A stretch of DNA of 64,000 bases. Source: Burkholderiales bacterium. GTDB lineage: Bacteria; Pseudomonadota; Gammaproteobacteria; Burkholderiales; Burkholderiaceae_E. Below are positions 1 through 10,375 of the stretch, piece by piece. A model generated the notes under the pieces. It was not told the origin of the DNA. It did no database searches and saw only the letters and a program-made list of their open reading frames with translations. How positions within the stretch are numbered: the first letter of the stretch is position 1; each line of letters begins with the position of its first letter. The stretch is from positions 41,461 to 105,460 of the forward strand of contig JAIYCW010000078.1 in assembly GCA_027487815.1 (NCBI GenBank), in the 5' to 3' direction. The position numbers and the translations under genes were made by a program.

Positions 1-2
1 CC

Positions 3-128
3 TGCGCCCAGTCCATCGCAGCGGCATCACACCAAAACAATCCGCTGGAAGAAGTCAGTGAGGGGCTTGAAGAAGTCATGATGGCAAGGATGAAGCAAGC
101 GATGGAAAATAGTAACGTTTGTTACTAG
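3..128 (+). CDS. C-terminal end of an unidentified protein (partial)
   Basis: The only frame open from the left edge gives 41 residues ending in TAG at 126-128. The tail is polar and probably helical (it contains LEEVSEGLEEVMMARMKQAM). I do not recognise the family. It lies directly upstream of the rimP leader on the same strand. In some Burkholderiales scpB or rluB precede rimP, but the tail is too short to assign and scpA sits elsewhere here (21.7 kb). The open frame and position support a real coding end; the function is unknown. Confidence 0.5.
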   Translation, partial: CAQSIAAASHQNNPLEEVSEGLEEVMMARMKQAMENSNVCY

Positions 129-183
129 TTTTGGCTAGGGGCGCGTGCTTTTGGTCCAAACCGGCCTGAACCCAACAAAGCGG

Positions 184-212
184 TGGAAATGAGGCAGTGG
201 ACAGGGTATACT
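184..212 (+). promoter_or_regulatory. Possible sigma70 promoter of the rimP operon
   Basis: TATACT at 207-212 matches the -10 consensus well. TGGAAA at 184-189 is a 4/6 match to the -35 box with a 17-base spacer. Transcription would start near 219, giving a leader of about 100 bases before rimP. Inferred from sequence only. Confidence 0.4.
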
Positions 213-251
213 TGCGGGTTAGTTCAGCTTTGCCGCGCTGTACAAAAACTA

Positions 252-279
252 AATGGGCCCTGGCAGCCCATTTTTTTTT
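252..279 (+). terminator. Intrinsic terminator / attenuator in the rimP leader
   Basis: AATGGGC at 252-258 and GCCCATT at 265-271 form a 7-bp stem around a short loop, followed by an uninterrupted T run to 279. It lies between the candidate promoter and the rimP start, so it either ends the upstream gene or attenuates the operon. A rimP leader RNA ending in a terminator is known from enterobacteria; applying that idea here is inference. Confidence 0.75.
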
Positions 280-324
280 GGCCAATCGCGTTGCGCAGGG
301 CCTTTTTCGCGGCCTGTCCAGCCT

Positions 325-927
325 ATGCATGTAGAAACCTCATCTGCTCCCAGCCAGGAGCTGCCTGTGCCTTCGGTGCCTGTTCCAGCAACAGTCGGCC
401 GAGGCATGCGCGCGGTGATCGAGGCTTGTGTTGTTGGATTGGGTTATGAGTTTGTTGATTTGGAGATGGTCGCGCATGGCAGCCTGCGTGTCACCATCGA
501 TTTGGCCGGAGCAAGCGCCAAGCCCGGGGTGCCTGAGCAGTTCGTTACGGTAAAGGACTGCGAGAAGGTAAGCCATCAGCTCAGCCACGAGTTGCTGGTT
601 GAGAATATTGATTACGACCGGCTCGAAGTGTCCTCGCCGGGGCTGGATCGACCACTGAAAAAAGAACACGACTTTGTACGGTTTGCCGGGCTGCCAGTGC
701 AACTGAAGCTGCGCACCATGGTGGCCAATCGGCGGCAGTTCGAAGGCGTGTTGTCCGTGCTTGAAGATGGTCGGTTTGCGTTGACCTATGAAGTTAATCC
801 GGTTGCTGAGCAACCGAGATCTCCCTCGCGGCGCACCAGCCGTGCCAAGGCTCCGGCTCTGGCGCAGGTGGTGTTTCGCTTTTCCGATGTTGAGCGGGCC
901 CGTTTGATCCCGCAAGTTCAGTTTTAG
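325..927 (+). CDS. rimP: Ribosome maturation factor RimP
   Basis: Cytoplasmic factor needed for 30S subunit assembly. The core motif [12 protein letters not shown] and the later [18 protein letters not shown] segment are the classic RimP signatures, and the order rimP-nusA-infB is diagnostic. The frame is open further upstream, but that part lies inside the leader terminator. ATG 325 gives 200 residues; ATG 406 (173 residues) begins nearer the conserved domain and is an alternative. Neither has a strong ribosome site: the GAGG before 406 is too close. A poorly conserved loop of about 20 residues near the C-terminus contains a [12 protein letters not shown] basic patch. First gene of the operon, followed by nusA after 14 bases. 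Confidence 0.93.
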   Translation: MHVETSSAPSQELPVPSVPVPATVGRGMRAVIEACVVGLGYEFVDLEMVAHGSLRVTIDLAGASAKPGVPEQFVTVKDCEKVSHQLSHELLVENIDYDRLEVSSPGLDRPLKKEHDFVRFAGLPVQLKLRTMVANRRQFEGVLSVLEDGRFALTYEVNPVAEQPRSPSRRTSRAKAPALAQVVFRFSDVERARLIPQVQF

Positions 928-941
928 GAGGCTTGAGACTC

Positions 942-2432
942 ATGAGCCGTGAAGTCTTGTTGTTGGTTGATGCGCTAGCGCGTGAAAAAAATGTGCAGCG
1001 TGAAGTTGTGTTCCAGGCACTTGAAAGTGCGCTGGCCTCTGCCACCAAAAAACTGTTCAAGGAAGATAGTGATGTCCGCGTCACCATCGATCGCTTGTCG
1101 GGCGACTATGAAGCGTTTCGGCGCTGGCTGGTTGTGCCTGATGGCGAGATGGAGGATCACGATATCCAGATGATTCTTACCGAAGCCCGTAAGCAGGTGG
1201 CCGATATCGAAATCGGTGATTATGTGGAGGAAGAGCTTGAAGCCATTGAACTCGGACGTATCGGAGCGCAGGCTGCCAAGCAGGTGATTTTGCAGCGCAT
1301 CCGGGATGCCGAGCGCGAACAAATCATCAGCGACTTTCTTGCTCGTGAGGAGCCCATTTTGTCGGGCACGATCAAGCGGATGGATCGTGAAGGCGCGGTG
1401 GTTGAGTCCGGTAAGGTTGAGGCCCGGTTGCCCCGCGATCAGATGATTCCCAAGGAAAATCTTCGGGTCGGTGATCGGGTTCGCGCGCTGGTCATGACGG
1501 TTAATCGCGAGGGTCGCGGCCCGCAGCTAATGCTTTCGCGGACTTCGCCTGAGTTCATCAAGCACCTTTTTTCAATTGAAGTGCCTGAAATCGAGCAGGG
1601 CCTGTTGCAAATCAAGGCGGCCGCCCGCGATCCGGGGGTGCGCGCCAAGATTGCTGTGTTTACCCAGGATCGGCGTATTGATCCGATCGGCACTTGCGTC
1701 GGCGTACGTGGTTCGAGAGTGCAGGCCGTTACCGGTGAGCTTGCCGGCGAGCGGGTCGATATTGTGTTGTGGTCTGAAGATCCCGCTCAGTTTGTGATTG
1801 GTGCGTTGGCACCAGCCAATGTGAGCTCGATTGTTGTGGATGAAGACAAACACAGCATGGATGTGGTGACCGACGAAGATAACCAGGCGCTCGCAATTGG
1901 CACTGGCGGGCGCAATGTTCGTCTGGCCTCCGAGCTTACAGGCTGGCAGATCAATATCATGACCGCTGAAGAGTCTGAGCAGAAGTCAGAGAAGGAGCGC
2001 TCCGGTGTGCGCGATCTGTTCATGGCCAAGCTTGATGTGGATGCCGAAGTGGCCGATATCCTGATCGACGAGGGCTTCAACACCCTCGAAGAAGTGGCGT
2101 ATGTGCCCATCAATGAGATGCTGGAGATTGAAGCCTTTGACGAAGACACCGTCAATGAGCTGCGTGATCGCGCCCGCAATGCTTTGCTGACCGAAGCCAT
2201 TGCGACTGAGGAAGCGATTGAGGGTGCATCGGCTGACCTGCTTGGGCTCGAAGGTATGGACAAAACCCTGGCCGCCAAGTTGGGCGAGCATGATGTCCAC
2301 ACCCGGGATGATCTGGCCGAGTTGGCCGTCGATGAGCTGGTTGAAATGACACAAATTGATGAAGCGGCCGCGCGTGAGTTGATCATGAAAGCGCGAGCAC
2401 ATTGGTTTGAAGGAGAAGCTTCCGCTGTTTGA
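942..2432 (+). CDS. nusA: Transcription termination/antitermination factor NusA
   Basis: 496 residues. NusA binds RNA polymerase and nascent RNA, and modulates pausing, termination and rRNA antitermination. The N-terminal domain ([18 protein letters not shown]) is followed by an S1 domain (around [16 protein letters not shown]), two KH domains ([18 protein letters not shown] and [15 protein letters not shown]) and two acidic C-terminal repeats rich in helix-hairpin elements, as in proteobacterial NusA. I chose ATG 942 because GGAGG lies at 928-932; a TTG nine bases upstream is the alternative. Second gene of the rimP-typA operon. Confidence 0.97.
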   Translation: MSREVLLLVDALAREKNVQREVVFQALESALASATKKLFKEDSDVRVTIDRLSGDYEAFRRWLVVPDGEMEDHDIQMILTEARKQVADIEIGDYVEEELEAIELGRIGAQAAKQVILQRIRDAEREQIISDFLAREEPILSGTIKRMDREGAVVESGKVEARLPRDQMIPKENLRVGDRVRALVMTVNREGRGPQLMLSRTSPEFIKHLFSIEVPEIEQGLLQIKAAARDPGVRAKIAVFTQDRRIDPIGTCVGVRGSRVQAVTGELAGERVDIVLWSEDPAQFVIGALAPANVSSIVVDEDKHSMDVVTDEDNQALAIGTGGRNVRLASELTGWQINIMTAEESEQKSEKERSGVRDLFMAKLDVDAEVADILIDEGFNTLEEVAYVPINEMLEIEAFDEDTVNELRDRARNALLTEAIATEEAIEGASADLLGLEGMDKTLAAKLGEHDVHTRDDLAELAVDELVEMTQIDEAAARELIMKARAHWFEGEASAV

Positions 2433-2470
2433 AGCAGGGGGGCTCATCACACAAGGGATTCAGAATACAC

Positions 2471-5290
2471 ATGGCAAGTATCAGCGTCGAAAAGTTTGCT
2501 GCCGAATTGAAGATGCCCGCGCAGGTATTGCTCGAGCAGCTCAATAGTGCAGGCATCATCAAAGCCGATGCGGCGGAAATGCTCAGCGAGGCCGACAAGG
2601 AAAAATTGTTGGCATCGTTGCGCAAGGCCCACGGCGGCGAGGAAGGCGCTAAAAAGAAAATCACCCTGACGCGCAAGTCCACCTCGGAGATCAAGCAAGC
2701 CGATGCCACAGGCAAGGCACGCACAATCCAGGTTGAAGTGCGCAAAAAGCGAGTGTTTGTAAAACGTGACGAGGCGGATGGCGAAGGTGCGGCCGAAGGC
2801 GGTTCTGAAGCCGAGGTGGCGTTGCCAGTTGTTGATGAAGCTGAAATGCGGCGGCGCGAGGAGGAAGACGCACGTCAGCGTGAGTTGCTTGAGCGTCAGG
2901 CTGCTGAGCTGCAGGAAATGCAGCAACGCCTTGAAATAGAGAAGCGCCGTGAAGTCGAAGCGGCGGCCGAAGCAGTGCGTGCAGAAGAAGAAGCACGCCG
3001 TGAGCGCGAGCGTGCTGCGGCCATGCTGGATGCCGAGCAAGAAGAGTTGCGACGCGGAGCGCAGGAAGAAGCCAAGGCTGCTTCCGAAACCGCCAAGCGC
3101 GCTCAAGAGGGCGCGGTAGCCCAGGTGCAGGCTCGCCGTCAGGTTGAGGCTGAGGTCGCTGAAATCAATCGATTGATGGCTGCGCGAGCCAAACCCAAGC
3201 CCGTGCCCAAGCCGGCCCCGGCGCCGGTGGAAGTCAAGCCCGTGGTGGCGGCCAAGGCGCCCAGCGGCACCTTGCATCGTCCGCCAGCAGGTGCTGCCAA
3301 GCCAGGAGTGGTGGCCAAAGCAGGCGCAGCTCCTGCCGCTCCCGGTGCGGCCGACAAAGACAAGAAACACGTCAAGAGCGAAAAGCTTTCTTCATCCTGG
3401 GCCGAAGAGGGCAACAAGAAACGCGCGCTCAAGACCCGTGGGGATTCAGCTGGCGGCGCCGGTGGCTGGCGCGGTCCGAAAGGACGCGGCGGTCGGGATC
3501 GCGATGCACACCAAGCGCCCGAGAGCACCGAGTTTGTGGTTCGCGAAGTGCATATCGCTGAAACCATTACCGTGGCCGATCTGGCGCACAAAATGTCCGT
3601 GAAGGCGGCCGAAGTCATCAAGTCATTGATGAAATTGGGCCAGATGGTCACCATCAACCAGGTGCTGGATCAGGAAACCGCCATGATCGTGGTGGAAGAG
3701 CTGGGCCATAAAGCCCTGGCAGCCAAGCTGGATGATCCCGAGGCCTTCCTCGATGTTGGTGAGATCACCGACGCCACAAGCATGCCCCGTCCCCCAGTGG
3801 TCACCGTCATGGGTCACGTTGACCATGGCAAAACCTCTTTGCTGGATTACATTCGTCGCGCCAAGGTCGCTGCAGGTGAGGCTGGCGGTATTACCCAGCA
3901 TATCGGTGCCTACCATGTGGAAACACCGCGTGGTGTGGTGACGTTTCTGGATACTCCAGGCCATGAAGCCTTTACCGCAATGCGTGCTCGTGGAGCCAAG
4001 GCCACTGATATCGTGATTCTGGTGGTTGCTGCGGACGACGGCGTGATGCCTCAAACCATTGAGGCGATCAACCACGCCAAGGCGGCCGGGGTGCCGGTGG
4101 TCGTGGCGATGAACAAGATTGACAAAGCCGAAGCCAACCCAGAGCGGGTCAAGCAAGAGCTGGTAACCCATGAGGTTGTGCCCGAGGAGTACGGCGGCGA
4201 TGTGCCTATCGTTGCAGTGTCAGCGAAAACTGGCCAGGGCATTGATGAGCTGCTCGAAAACGTATTGCTGCAAGCCGAAGTTCTGGAGCTGACTGCACCC
4301 AAAGAGGGTGCGGCCAAGGGCCTCGTGATTGAGGCCCGACTCGACAAGGGCCGCGGCCCTGTGGCGACCGTGCTGGTGCAGTCAGGCACTCTGCGCAAAG
4401 GTGATGTGCTGTTGGCGGGTTCGGTGTTTGGCCGGGTTCGCGCCATGCTCGATGAGAATGGCAAGCCGGTGTTGGAGGCGGGTCCTTCGATTCCTGTGGA
4501 GATTCAGGGCTTGCAGGAAGTGCCTTTGGCGGGTGAAGAGGTACTTGTGCTCGGCGATGAGCGCAAAGCGCGCGAAATTGCATTGTTCCGTCAGGGCAAG
4601 TTCCGTGATGTGAAGCTCGCCAAGCAACAAGCGGCCAAGCTTGAAAATGTGTTTGACCAGATGACCGAGGGCGAGACCAAAACCCTGACTCTCCTGATCA
4701 AGGCGGATGTACAGGGCTCACAGGAAGCCTTGCAGCACGCCATGCTCAAGCTTTCCACCGATGAAATCAAGGTGCTTGTGGTGCATCAGGCGGTGGGCGG
4801 CATCACCGAGGGCGATGTGAATCTCGCCACCGCATCCAAGGCGGTCATCATTGGCTTTAACGTGCGCGCCGACATGCAGGCTAAGCGGCTGGCTGAAACC
4901 AATGGCGTTGATATTCGCTACTACAACATCATTTATGACGCTGTAGATGAGGTGAAGTCGGCGATGTCCGGTTTGCTCTCGCCAGAGAAGAAAGAAGAGG
5001 CGATTGGCTTGGTCGAGATCCGTCAGGTGTTCCGCGTTTCGAAGGTGGGCAACATCGCCGGTTGTATGGTGATGGAAGGCATTGTGCGTCGTGGGTCACA
5101 GGTGCGTTTGCTGCGCGACTCCACAGTGATCTGGACTGGCGAACTCGATTCGCTCAAGCGCTTCAAGGATGATGTGCGCGAGGTCAAGGAAGGCTTCGAG
5201 TGCGGCTTGTCCCTGAAGAACTATGACGACATCAAGGAAGGCGATCAGCTCGAGGTGTTTGAAGTCAAAGAGGTGGCGCGATCGCTGTAA
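2471..5290 (+). CDS. infB: Translation initiation factor IF-2
   Basis: 939 residues. GTPase that brings fMet-tRNA to the 30S subunit and promotes subunit joining. ATG 2471 begins the IF2 N-terminal fold ([20 protein letters not shown]). A long Glu/Arg/Ala-rich linker, probably coiled coil (about residues 120-250), and a Pro/Ala/Lys-rich segment follow. The G domain has [12 protein letters not shown] (G1), [15 protein letters not shown] (G3) and NKIDK (G4), followed by the beta-barrel and C-terminal domains. An in-frame upstream ATG overlapping the nusA stop (2429) would add 14 residues lacking the conserved start, so I rejected it. It ends 29 bases before rbfA. Confidence 0.98.
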   Translation: MASISVEKFAAELKMPAQVLLEQLNSAGIIKADAAEMLSEADKEKLLASLRKAHGGEEGAKKKITLTRKSTSEIKQADATGKARTIQVEVRKKRVFVKRDEADGEGAAEGGSEAEVALPVVDEAEMRRREEEDARQRELLERQAAELQEMQQRLEIEKRREVEAAAEAVRAEEEARRERERAAAMLDAEQEELRRGAQEEAKAASETAKRAQEGAVAQVQARRQVEAEVAEINRLMAARAKPKPVPKPAPAPVEVKPVVAAKAPSGTLHRPPAGAAKPGVVAKAGAAPAAPGAADKDKKHVKSEKLSSSWAEEGNKKRALKTRGDSAGGAGGWRGPKGRGGRDRDAHQAPESTEFVVREVHIAETITVADLAHKMSVKAAEVIKSLMKLGQMVTINQVLDQETAMIVVEELGHKALAAKLDDPEAFLDVGEITDATSMPRPPVVTVMGHVDHGKTSLLDYIRRAKVAAGEAGGITQHIGAYHVETPRGVVTFLDTPGHEAFTAMRARGAKATDIVILVVAADDGVMPQTIEAINHAKAAGVPVVVAMNKIDKAEANPERVKQELVTHEVVPEEYGGDVPIVAVSAKTGQGIDELLENVLLQAEVLELTAPKEGAAKGLVIEARLDKGRGPVATVLVQSGTLRKGDVLLAGSVFGRVRAMLDENGKPVLEAGPSIPVEIQGLQEVPLAGEEVLVLGDERKAREIALFRQGKFRDVKLAKQQAAKLENVFDQMTEGETKTLTLLIKADVQGSQEALQHAMLKLSTDEIKVLVVHQAVGGITEGDVNLATASKAVIIGFNVRADMQAKRLAETNGVDIRYYNIIYDAVDEVKSAMSGLLSPEKKEEAIGLVEIRQVFRVSKVGNIAGCMVMEGIVRRGSQVRLLRDSTVIWTGELDSLKRFKDDVREVKEGFECGLSLKNYDDIKEGDQLEVFEVKEVARSL

Positions 5291-5319
5291 ATCGTGCCCA
5301 ACGCCATCAGGGCAGCGCG

Positions 5320-5673
5320 GTGCCCCGCGCGACCCGGGTGGCTGAGCAACTGCATCATGAGCTTGCGGAGTTGATTCGCGGCGAGCTCAAGGACCCGCGC
5401 GTCGGCATGGTGACCATCACCGGGCTTGATATCACTGCGGACTATGCCTGGGCCACCGTGCACTACACCGTATTGCCCAGCGATGAAAAAACCTTGGCTG
5501 ATACTGCCGCCGGACTCGCAGCCAGCACCGGATTTTTGCAGGGTCAACTGGGGCGGCGCGTGCGTATTCACACCACCCCGAGGTTGAAGTTTGTGTTGGA
5601 CCGCTCGGTGGAAAAAGGCCTGGAGATCGATATTCTGATTCGCGCAGCCAACCAGCTGCGCAGCTCGGAGTGA
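5320..5673 (+). CDS. rbfA: Ribosome-binding factor A
   Basis: 117 residues. RbfA assists late 30S maturation by binding near the 5' end of 16S rRNA. RVAEQLHHELAELIRGELKDPR and the later RLKFVLDRSVEKGLEID are typical. The start is GTG 5320; in this frame there is no ATG between the upstream stop at 5260-5262 and the conserved region, so a non-ATG start is forced. The ribosome site is weak, which suggests coupling to infB translation. truB follows after 10 bases. Confidence 0.93.
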   Translation: MPRATRVAEQLHHELAELIRGELKDPRVGMVTITGLDITADYAWATVHYTVLPSDEKTLADTAAGLAASTGFLQGQLGRRVRIHTTPRLKFVLDRSVEKGLEIDILIRAANQLRSSE

Positions 5674-5683
5674 TGGGCGGGCC

Positions 5684-6643
5684 ATGGCAAAGACGGTTTC
5701 ACACCGCGAGTCGGTGCACGGAGTGTTGTGGCTCGATAAGCCTTTAGGGCTGAGTTCCAACGATGCCCTGATTCGGGCCAAGCGCTCGCTGGCAGCCTTA
5801 AAAGCGGGCCACGGCGGCACGCTCGACCCCATGGCCACCGGCTTGCTCCCTCTAGCTTTTGGCGAAGCAACCAAGTTCTTGCATGACCTGTTGCATGCCG
5901 ATAAAACCTATGAAGCGGTGATGCAGCTCGGGGTAGTGACATCAACCGGTGATGCTGAAGGTGAGGTGCTGTCAACCAGCCCGGTGCCGAATACAGAGCA
6001 AGCGATGGCATCGCAAATCGAGCAGGTCATGCAGCAATTCGTGGGTGCCATTCAGCAGATTCCCCCGATGGCCTCAGCATTGAAACATCAGGGGCAGCCG
6101 CTTTATAAACTGGCCCGTGCGGGTATTGAGATAGAGCGCGCGCCCCGGAGCATCACGATCCATTGGTTAAAGCGTATCGCGCTTGAGCAAAGCATTGCCC
6201 CCAGCCTGAACTGGCCGCATGTTGCGTTTCGAGTTCGGGTCAGTAAAGGCACCTACATCCGGACCCTTGCGCAGGACATCGGTGATCGGCTCGGGACGGG
6301 CGCGCACCTTGTAGCGTTGCGCCGACTGGGGGTTGGCGAGTATGAGAGTGCTGGTGTTCCCTTGCTCGAAATCGAAGAGCGCGGCGCCCGGGCTGCTGGC
6401 GAGGCTCGCGCACTGCTTGGCCCGGTGGATGCGCTGGTGCAGGGTTTGCCCCGAATTGAGCTGCCTGAGAGCGCGGCTCAACGATTTTGTCATGGCCAGA
6501 GGATAGGCTTGTTCGATCTGCCCATGCTTACCCCTTCTGACCACTTGCTTCGCACCCGCGTTTATCGCGGTGAGCGTTTGCTCGGCACCGCCTGGCTTGA
6601 TGCCGAACGGTTGGCTCCCGAACGCCTTGTTCATCTGTCCTGA
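5684..6643 (+). CDS. truB: tRNA pseudouridine(55) synthase TruB
   Basis: 319 residues. Converts U55 of the tRNA T-loop to pseudouridine. The catalytic motif GHGGTLDPMATGLL (Asp is the nucleophile) is near residues 46-59. The VSKGTYIRTLAQDIG motif and a C-terminal PUA-like part (RVYRGERLLGTAWL) are also visible. ATG 5684 is close behind rbfA. The order infB-rbfA-truB is the standard one. Confidence 0.97.
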   Translation: MAKTVSHRESVHGVLWLDKPLGLSSNDALIRAKRSLAALKAGHGGTLDPMATGLLPLAFGEATKFLHDLLHADKTYEAVMQLGVVTSTGDAEGEVLSTSPVPNTEQAMASQIEQVMQQFVGAIQQIPPMASALKHQGQPLYKLARAGIEIERAPRSITIHWLKRIALEQSIAPSLNWPHVAFRVRVSKGTYIRTLAQDIGDRLGTGAHLVALRRLGVGEYESAGVPLLEIEERGARAAGEARALLGPVDALVQGLPRIELPESAAQRFCHGQRIGLFDLPMLTPSDHLLRTRVYRGERLLGTAWLDAERLAPERLVHLS

Positions 6644-6679
6644 ATTTCTATTCAATCCTTCCTACAAAAAGACCTGCCC

Positions 6680-8557
6680 ATGAGCTCCTCCATACGAAAC
6701 ATTGCGATCATCGCGCACGTTGACCACGGCAAGACCACCCTGGTTGACCAGATGCTGCGCCAGTCCGGCACCTTCCGCGCCAACGAGAAAGTCACCGAGC
6801 GGGTGATGGACAGTAACGATCTTGAGCGCGAACGCGGCATCACGATCCTTGCAAAGAACTGCGCCGTTGAGTACCAAGGCACCCGAATCAATATCGTTGA
6901 CACACCTGGGCACGCCGACTTTGGTGGCGAGGTTGAGCGTGCGCTTTCGATGGTGGATGGCGTGCTGTTGTTGGTCGACGCTGTGGAAGGCCCGATGCCC
7001 CAAACCCGTTTTGTGACCCGCAAGGCGCTAGCCCTCGGGCTCAAGCCCATTGTGGTGATCAACAAGGTTGACCGACCCGGCGCGCGTACCGACTGGGTGG
7101 TGAATGCCACTTTTGATCTTTTCGACAAGCTGGGCGCTACCGAAGAGCAACTCGATTTTCCGGTGGTGTATGCCTCGGCGATTAATGGCTATGCGCTCGA
7201 TTCAATGAATGACATGCCGGACGATGGTGTCGATGGCCCGGGTGATGCCGCGAGCGAGGGCTTGTCGATGGATCCGTTGTTTAACGCGGTGCTCAAGCAT
7301 GTGCCCGAGCGCAATGACGATCCTGATGGCCCGTTGCAGTTGCAGATCTCCGCACTGGATTACTCCAGCTATGTGGGCAAGATTGGCATTGGCCGGATTT
7401 TGCGCGGTCGCATTCGCAGCGGCCAGACCGTGAGCATCATGCAAGGCGATCCTGCTGAGACCGGGATTGCACCGGCCAATGCCAAGATCAACCAGGTGCT
7501 GCGCTTCAAGGGGCTGGAGCGCGAAGTTGTGCCCTTGGCCGAGGCTGGAGACATCATTGCAATCAACGGGATTGAAGACCTGTTCATTGGCACCACGGTT
7601 GTGGACACCAGCGCGCTTGATGCACTGCCGTTGCTGAAGGTTGATGAGCCCACAATGACCATGGAGTTTCTGGTGAATACCAGCCCGATGGCCGGCCGCG
7701 AAGGCAAGTATGTGACCAGCCGCCAGATTCGCGAGCGACTTGAGCGTGAGCTCAAGGCCAATGTGGCCCTGCGCGTGGAATTTCCTTCCGATAGCGACAC
7801 CTTCATTGTGTCCGGGCGAGGTGAATTACACCTCACCATCTTGCTGGAAAACATGCGCCGCGAAGGCTATGAAATGGCCGTGTCACGCCCCAAGCCCCGC
7901 ATCAAGTTTGTCGATGGACAAAAGCTGGAGCCCTTTGAAATCCTTTCCATGGATCTTGAAGAAACCCATCAGGGCTCGGTGATGGAACTGCTCGGGCGGC
8001 GCAAGGGTGAACTGCAAAACATGGAGTCCGATAGCAAAGGGCGTGTGCGCCTGGACTATCGCGTACCTGCCCGTGGCCTGATCGGCTTTCACAATGAATT
8101 TCTTAACCTGACACGCGGCACCGGGATCATGAGTCACGTGTTTGACACCTACGATGCCTGGTCGGGTGATATCGAGGATCGTCGTAATGGTGTGTTGATC
8201 TCGCAGGATGACGGTGGTGCGGTGGCCTATGCCCTTTGGAAGTTGCAAGAGCGCGGCCGTATGTTTGTGAGCCCAGGGGACCCGCTCTATGAGGGCATGG
8301 TGATCGGCATCCATTCGCGCGATAACGATCTGGTGGTGAATCCGGTCAAGGAAAAAAAGCTGACCAACGTACGCGCTTCCGGCAAGGACGAGCATATCGT
8401 CCTGACCCCGCCGATTCAGCTCACCCTTGAGAAAGCGGTGGAGTTCATTGCCGAGGATGAGCTGGTCGAACTGACCCCCAAGAGCATTCGTTTGCGCAAG
8501 CGCTATCTCAAGGAGCATGAGCGCAAGCGCGCATCGCGGGAGTCTGAAGCCGTCTGA
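6680..8557 (+). CDS. typA: Ribosome-associated GTPase TypA/BipA
   Basis: 625 residues. Translational GTPase of the EF-G/LepA superfamily that acts in 50S assembly and stress adaptation. Visible G motifs are [15 protein letters not shown] (G1), RGITILAKN (G2), [14 protein letters not shown] (G3) and NKVDRPGAR (G4). The C-terminal [20 protein letters not shown] segment is specific to TypA. It lies 36 bases after truB on the same strand and may be co-transcribed. Length and domain order are normal. Confidence 0.97.
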   Translation: MSSSIRNIAIIAHVDHGKTTLVDQMLRQSGTFRANEKVTERVMDSNDLERERGITILAKNCAVEYQGTRINIVDTPGHADFGGEVERALSMVDGVLLLVDAVEGPMPQTRFVTRKALALGLKPIVVINKVDRPGARTDWVVNATFDLFDKLGATEEQLDFPVVYASAINGYALDSMNDMPDDGVDGPGDAASEGLSMDPLFNAVLKHVPERNDDPDGPLQLQISALDYSSYVGKIGIGRILRGRIRSGQTVSIMQGDPAETGIAPANAKINQVLRFKGLEREVVPLAEAGDIIAINGIEDLFIGTTVVDTSALDALPLLKVDEPTMTMEFLVNTSPMAGREGKYVTSRQIRERLERELKANVALRVEFPSDSDTFIVSGRGELHLTILLENMRREGYEMAVSRPKPRIKFVDGQKLEPFEILSMDLEETHQGSVMELLGRRKGELQNMESDSKGRVRLDYRVPARGLIGFHNEFLNLTRGTGIMSHVFDTYDAWSGDIEDRRNGVLISQDDGGAVAYALWKLQERGRMFVSPGDPLYEGMVIGIHSRDNDLVVNPVKEKKLTNVRASGKDEHIVLTPPIQLTLEKAVEFIAEDELVELTPKSIRLRKRYLKEHERKRASRESEAV

Positions 8558-8619
8558 TTCGGCACTCGTCGGGAAATTGATTATCCTGCGGGGCATTGTT
8601 GTGTTCACGAAAGACACTT

Positions 8620-10374
8620 ATGCCCCGAGCAACTTTACCCGTCGAGCGGCTCAAACCTGAGGCGCTGCGCAGTTATCGCTGGTTCGGGCCAGACGACCTG
8701 CGCTCATTCGGACATCGCTCGCGCTTCATGCAGATGGGCTTTGGTCCCGAGGATTGGCGCGGCAAACCGGTGATTGCAGTCGTCAACACCTGGAGTGATG
8801 TGAATCAATGCCACAGCCACTTCAAGCAGCGTGTTGAAGACGTCAAGCGCGGCGTGTTGCAAGCCGGCGGGCTGCCTCTTGAACTGCCCGCGATTTCGCT
8901 CTCCGAACCGATAGTCAAGCCGACCACCATGCTCTATCGCAACTTTCTTGCGATGGAGACCGAGGAGCTTTTACGCTCGCATCCGATTGATGGCGCAGTG
9001 CTGATGGGGGGCTGCGACAAAACCACACCTGGCCTGGTGATGGGCGCACTAAGCATGGGGCTGCCTTTCATTTATGTGCCAGCTGGCCCGATGCTGCGCG
9101 GGAACTGGAAGGGCAAGGTGCTCGGGTCGGGCTCGGATGCCTGGAAGTATTGGGATGAGCGTCGCGCGGGCAACGTCAGTGACAGTGAATGGGCCGAGCT
9201 TGAGGGCGGTATTGCCCGCAGCCATGGCACCTGCATGACCATGGGCACAGCCGCCACCATGATGGGCATCGCCGAAGCCATCGGCCTGTGTCTGCCGGGC
9301 TCGTCTGCTATCCCGGCACCCGACGCAGGACACCCGAGAATGTGTGCGGCCAGCGGACGCCGGATCGTGGATATGGTCTGGGAGGATTACACCCCCAAGC
9401 GCATGCTTGCCCGCATTAACTTTATCAATGCCATAGCTGCCGCGATGGCGATGGGCTGTTCCACCAATGCGATCATTCATTTGATTGCCATGTCCCGTCG
9501 CGCAGGGCTGGATGTGAGCCTGGAAGACTTCGATGCAGCCAGCCGCAAAGTGCCCGTGCTCGCCAATATTCGCCCCAGCGGCGATCGCTATTTGATGGAA
9601 GATTTTTTCTATGCGGGTGGTATGCCGGGCTTACTTAAACGCATTGAGGGCTTTCTCGATCTCCAGGCTCTGGGAGTAAGCGGCAAGTCACTTGGGGAAG
9701 ACCTCCAGCAGGCGCAGGTCCATATCGATGATGTGATTCGGCCGCTCGATCAACCGATTTATGCTGAAGGCGCATTGGCAGTGTTGCGCGGCAATATTGC
9801 GCCCGATGGGGTCGTGATCAAGCCAAGCGCATGCGCCCCCCATTTGCTCAAGCACACCGGGCCAGCATTGGTTTTCGATGACTACGCTTCGATGAAAGTT
9901 GCGGTGGACGATGAGGCCCTGGAGGTGACTGCAGACCACATCATGGTGCTGCGCAATGCGGGGCCACTTGGTGGGCCGGGCATGCCGGAGTGGGGCATGC
10001 TGCCCATTCCCACGAAGCTTGTGAAGCAGGGCGTGCGCGATATGCTGCGATTGTCCGATGCCCGCATGAGCGGCACCAGTTATGGCGCATGCATGCTGCA
10101 TTGTGCCCCGGAAGCCTTCATAGGCGGGCCGTTGGCACTGGTGAAAACAGGTGACCTGATCAGTGTTGATGTGGCTGCGCGCTCGATTCATCTGCAGGTG
10201 AGTGATGCGGAATTGGCGCAGCGTCGGGCCGCCTGGCGCGCGCCTGAAAAGCGCTATGAGCGTGGCTATGGCTGGATGTTCAGTCGCCACATTCTGCAAG
10301 CCAATGAGGGCTGCGATTTTGATTTCCTTGAAACCAGCTTTGGGGCGCCCGTCAACGAACCGGATATCTATTGA
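8620..10374 (+). CDS. IlvD/Edd-family sugar-acid dehydratase (arabonate/xylonate type)
   Basis: 584 residues. An iron-sulfur dehydratase that removes water from 2,3-dihydroxy acids. GGCDKTTPG and the conserved cysteine in SHGTCMTMGTAATM supply cluster ligands. The N-terminus (RSYRWFGPDDLRSFGHRSR) and the motif VNTWSDVNQCHSHF resemble L-arabonate/D-xylonate/gluconate dehydratases more than the IlvD of valine synthesis. ATG 8620 was chosen over an in-frame start 24 bases upstream because it begins the family-like sequence. An RraA-fold protein starts one base after its stop, and a Bug binding protein converges on the pair. The exact substrate is not decidable here. Confidence 0.85.
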   Translation: MPRATLPVERLKPEALRSYRWFGPDDLRSFGHRSRFMQMGFGPEDWRGKPVIAVVNTWSDVNQCHSHFKQRVEDVKRGVLQAGGLPLELPAISLSEPIVKPTTMLYRNFLAMETEELLRSHPIDGAVLMGGCDKTTPGLVMGALSMGLPFIYVPAGPMLRGNWKGKVLGSGSDAWKYWDERRAGNVSDSEWAELEGGIARSHGTCMTMGTAATMMGIAEAIGLCLPGSSAIPAPDAGHPRMCAASGRRIVDMVWEDYTPKRMLARINFINAIAAAMAMGCSTNAIIHLIAMSRRAGLDVSLEDFDAASRKVPVLANIRPSGDRYLMEDFFYAGGMPGLLKRIEGFLDLQALGVSGKSLGEDLQQAQVHIDDVIRPLDQPIYAEGALAVLRGNIAPDGVVIKPSACAPHLLKHTGPALVFDDYASMKVAVDDEALEVTADHIMVLRNAGPLGGPGMPEWGMLPIPTKLVKQGVRDMLRLSDARMSGTSYGACMLHCAPEAFIGGPLALVKTGDLISVDVAARSIHLQVSDAELAQRRAAWRAPEKRYERGYGWMFSRHILQANEGCDFDFLETSFGAPVNEPDIY

Positions 10375-10375
10375 A

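Noticed and set aside
253..324. Longer rimP reading frame starting inside the leader
   Set aside because: The first in-frame start lies in the terminator hairpin and the added residues do not resemble RimP.
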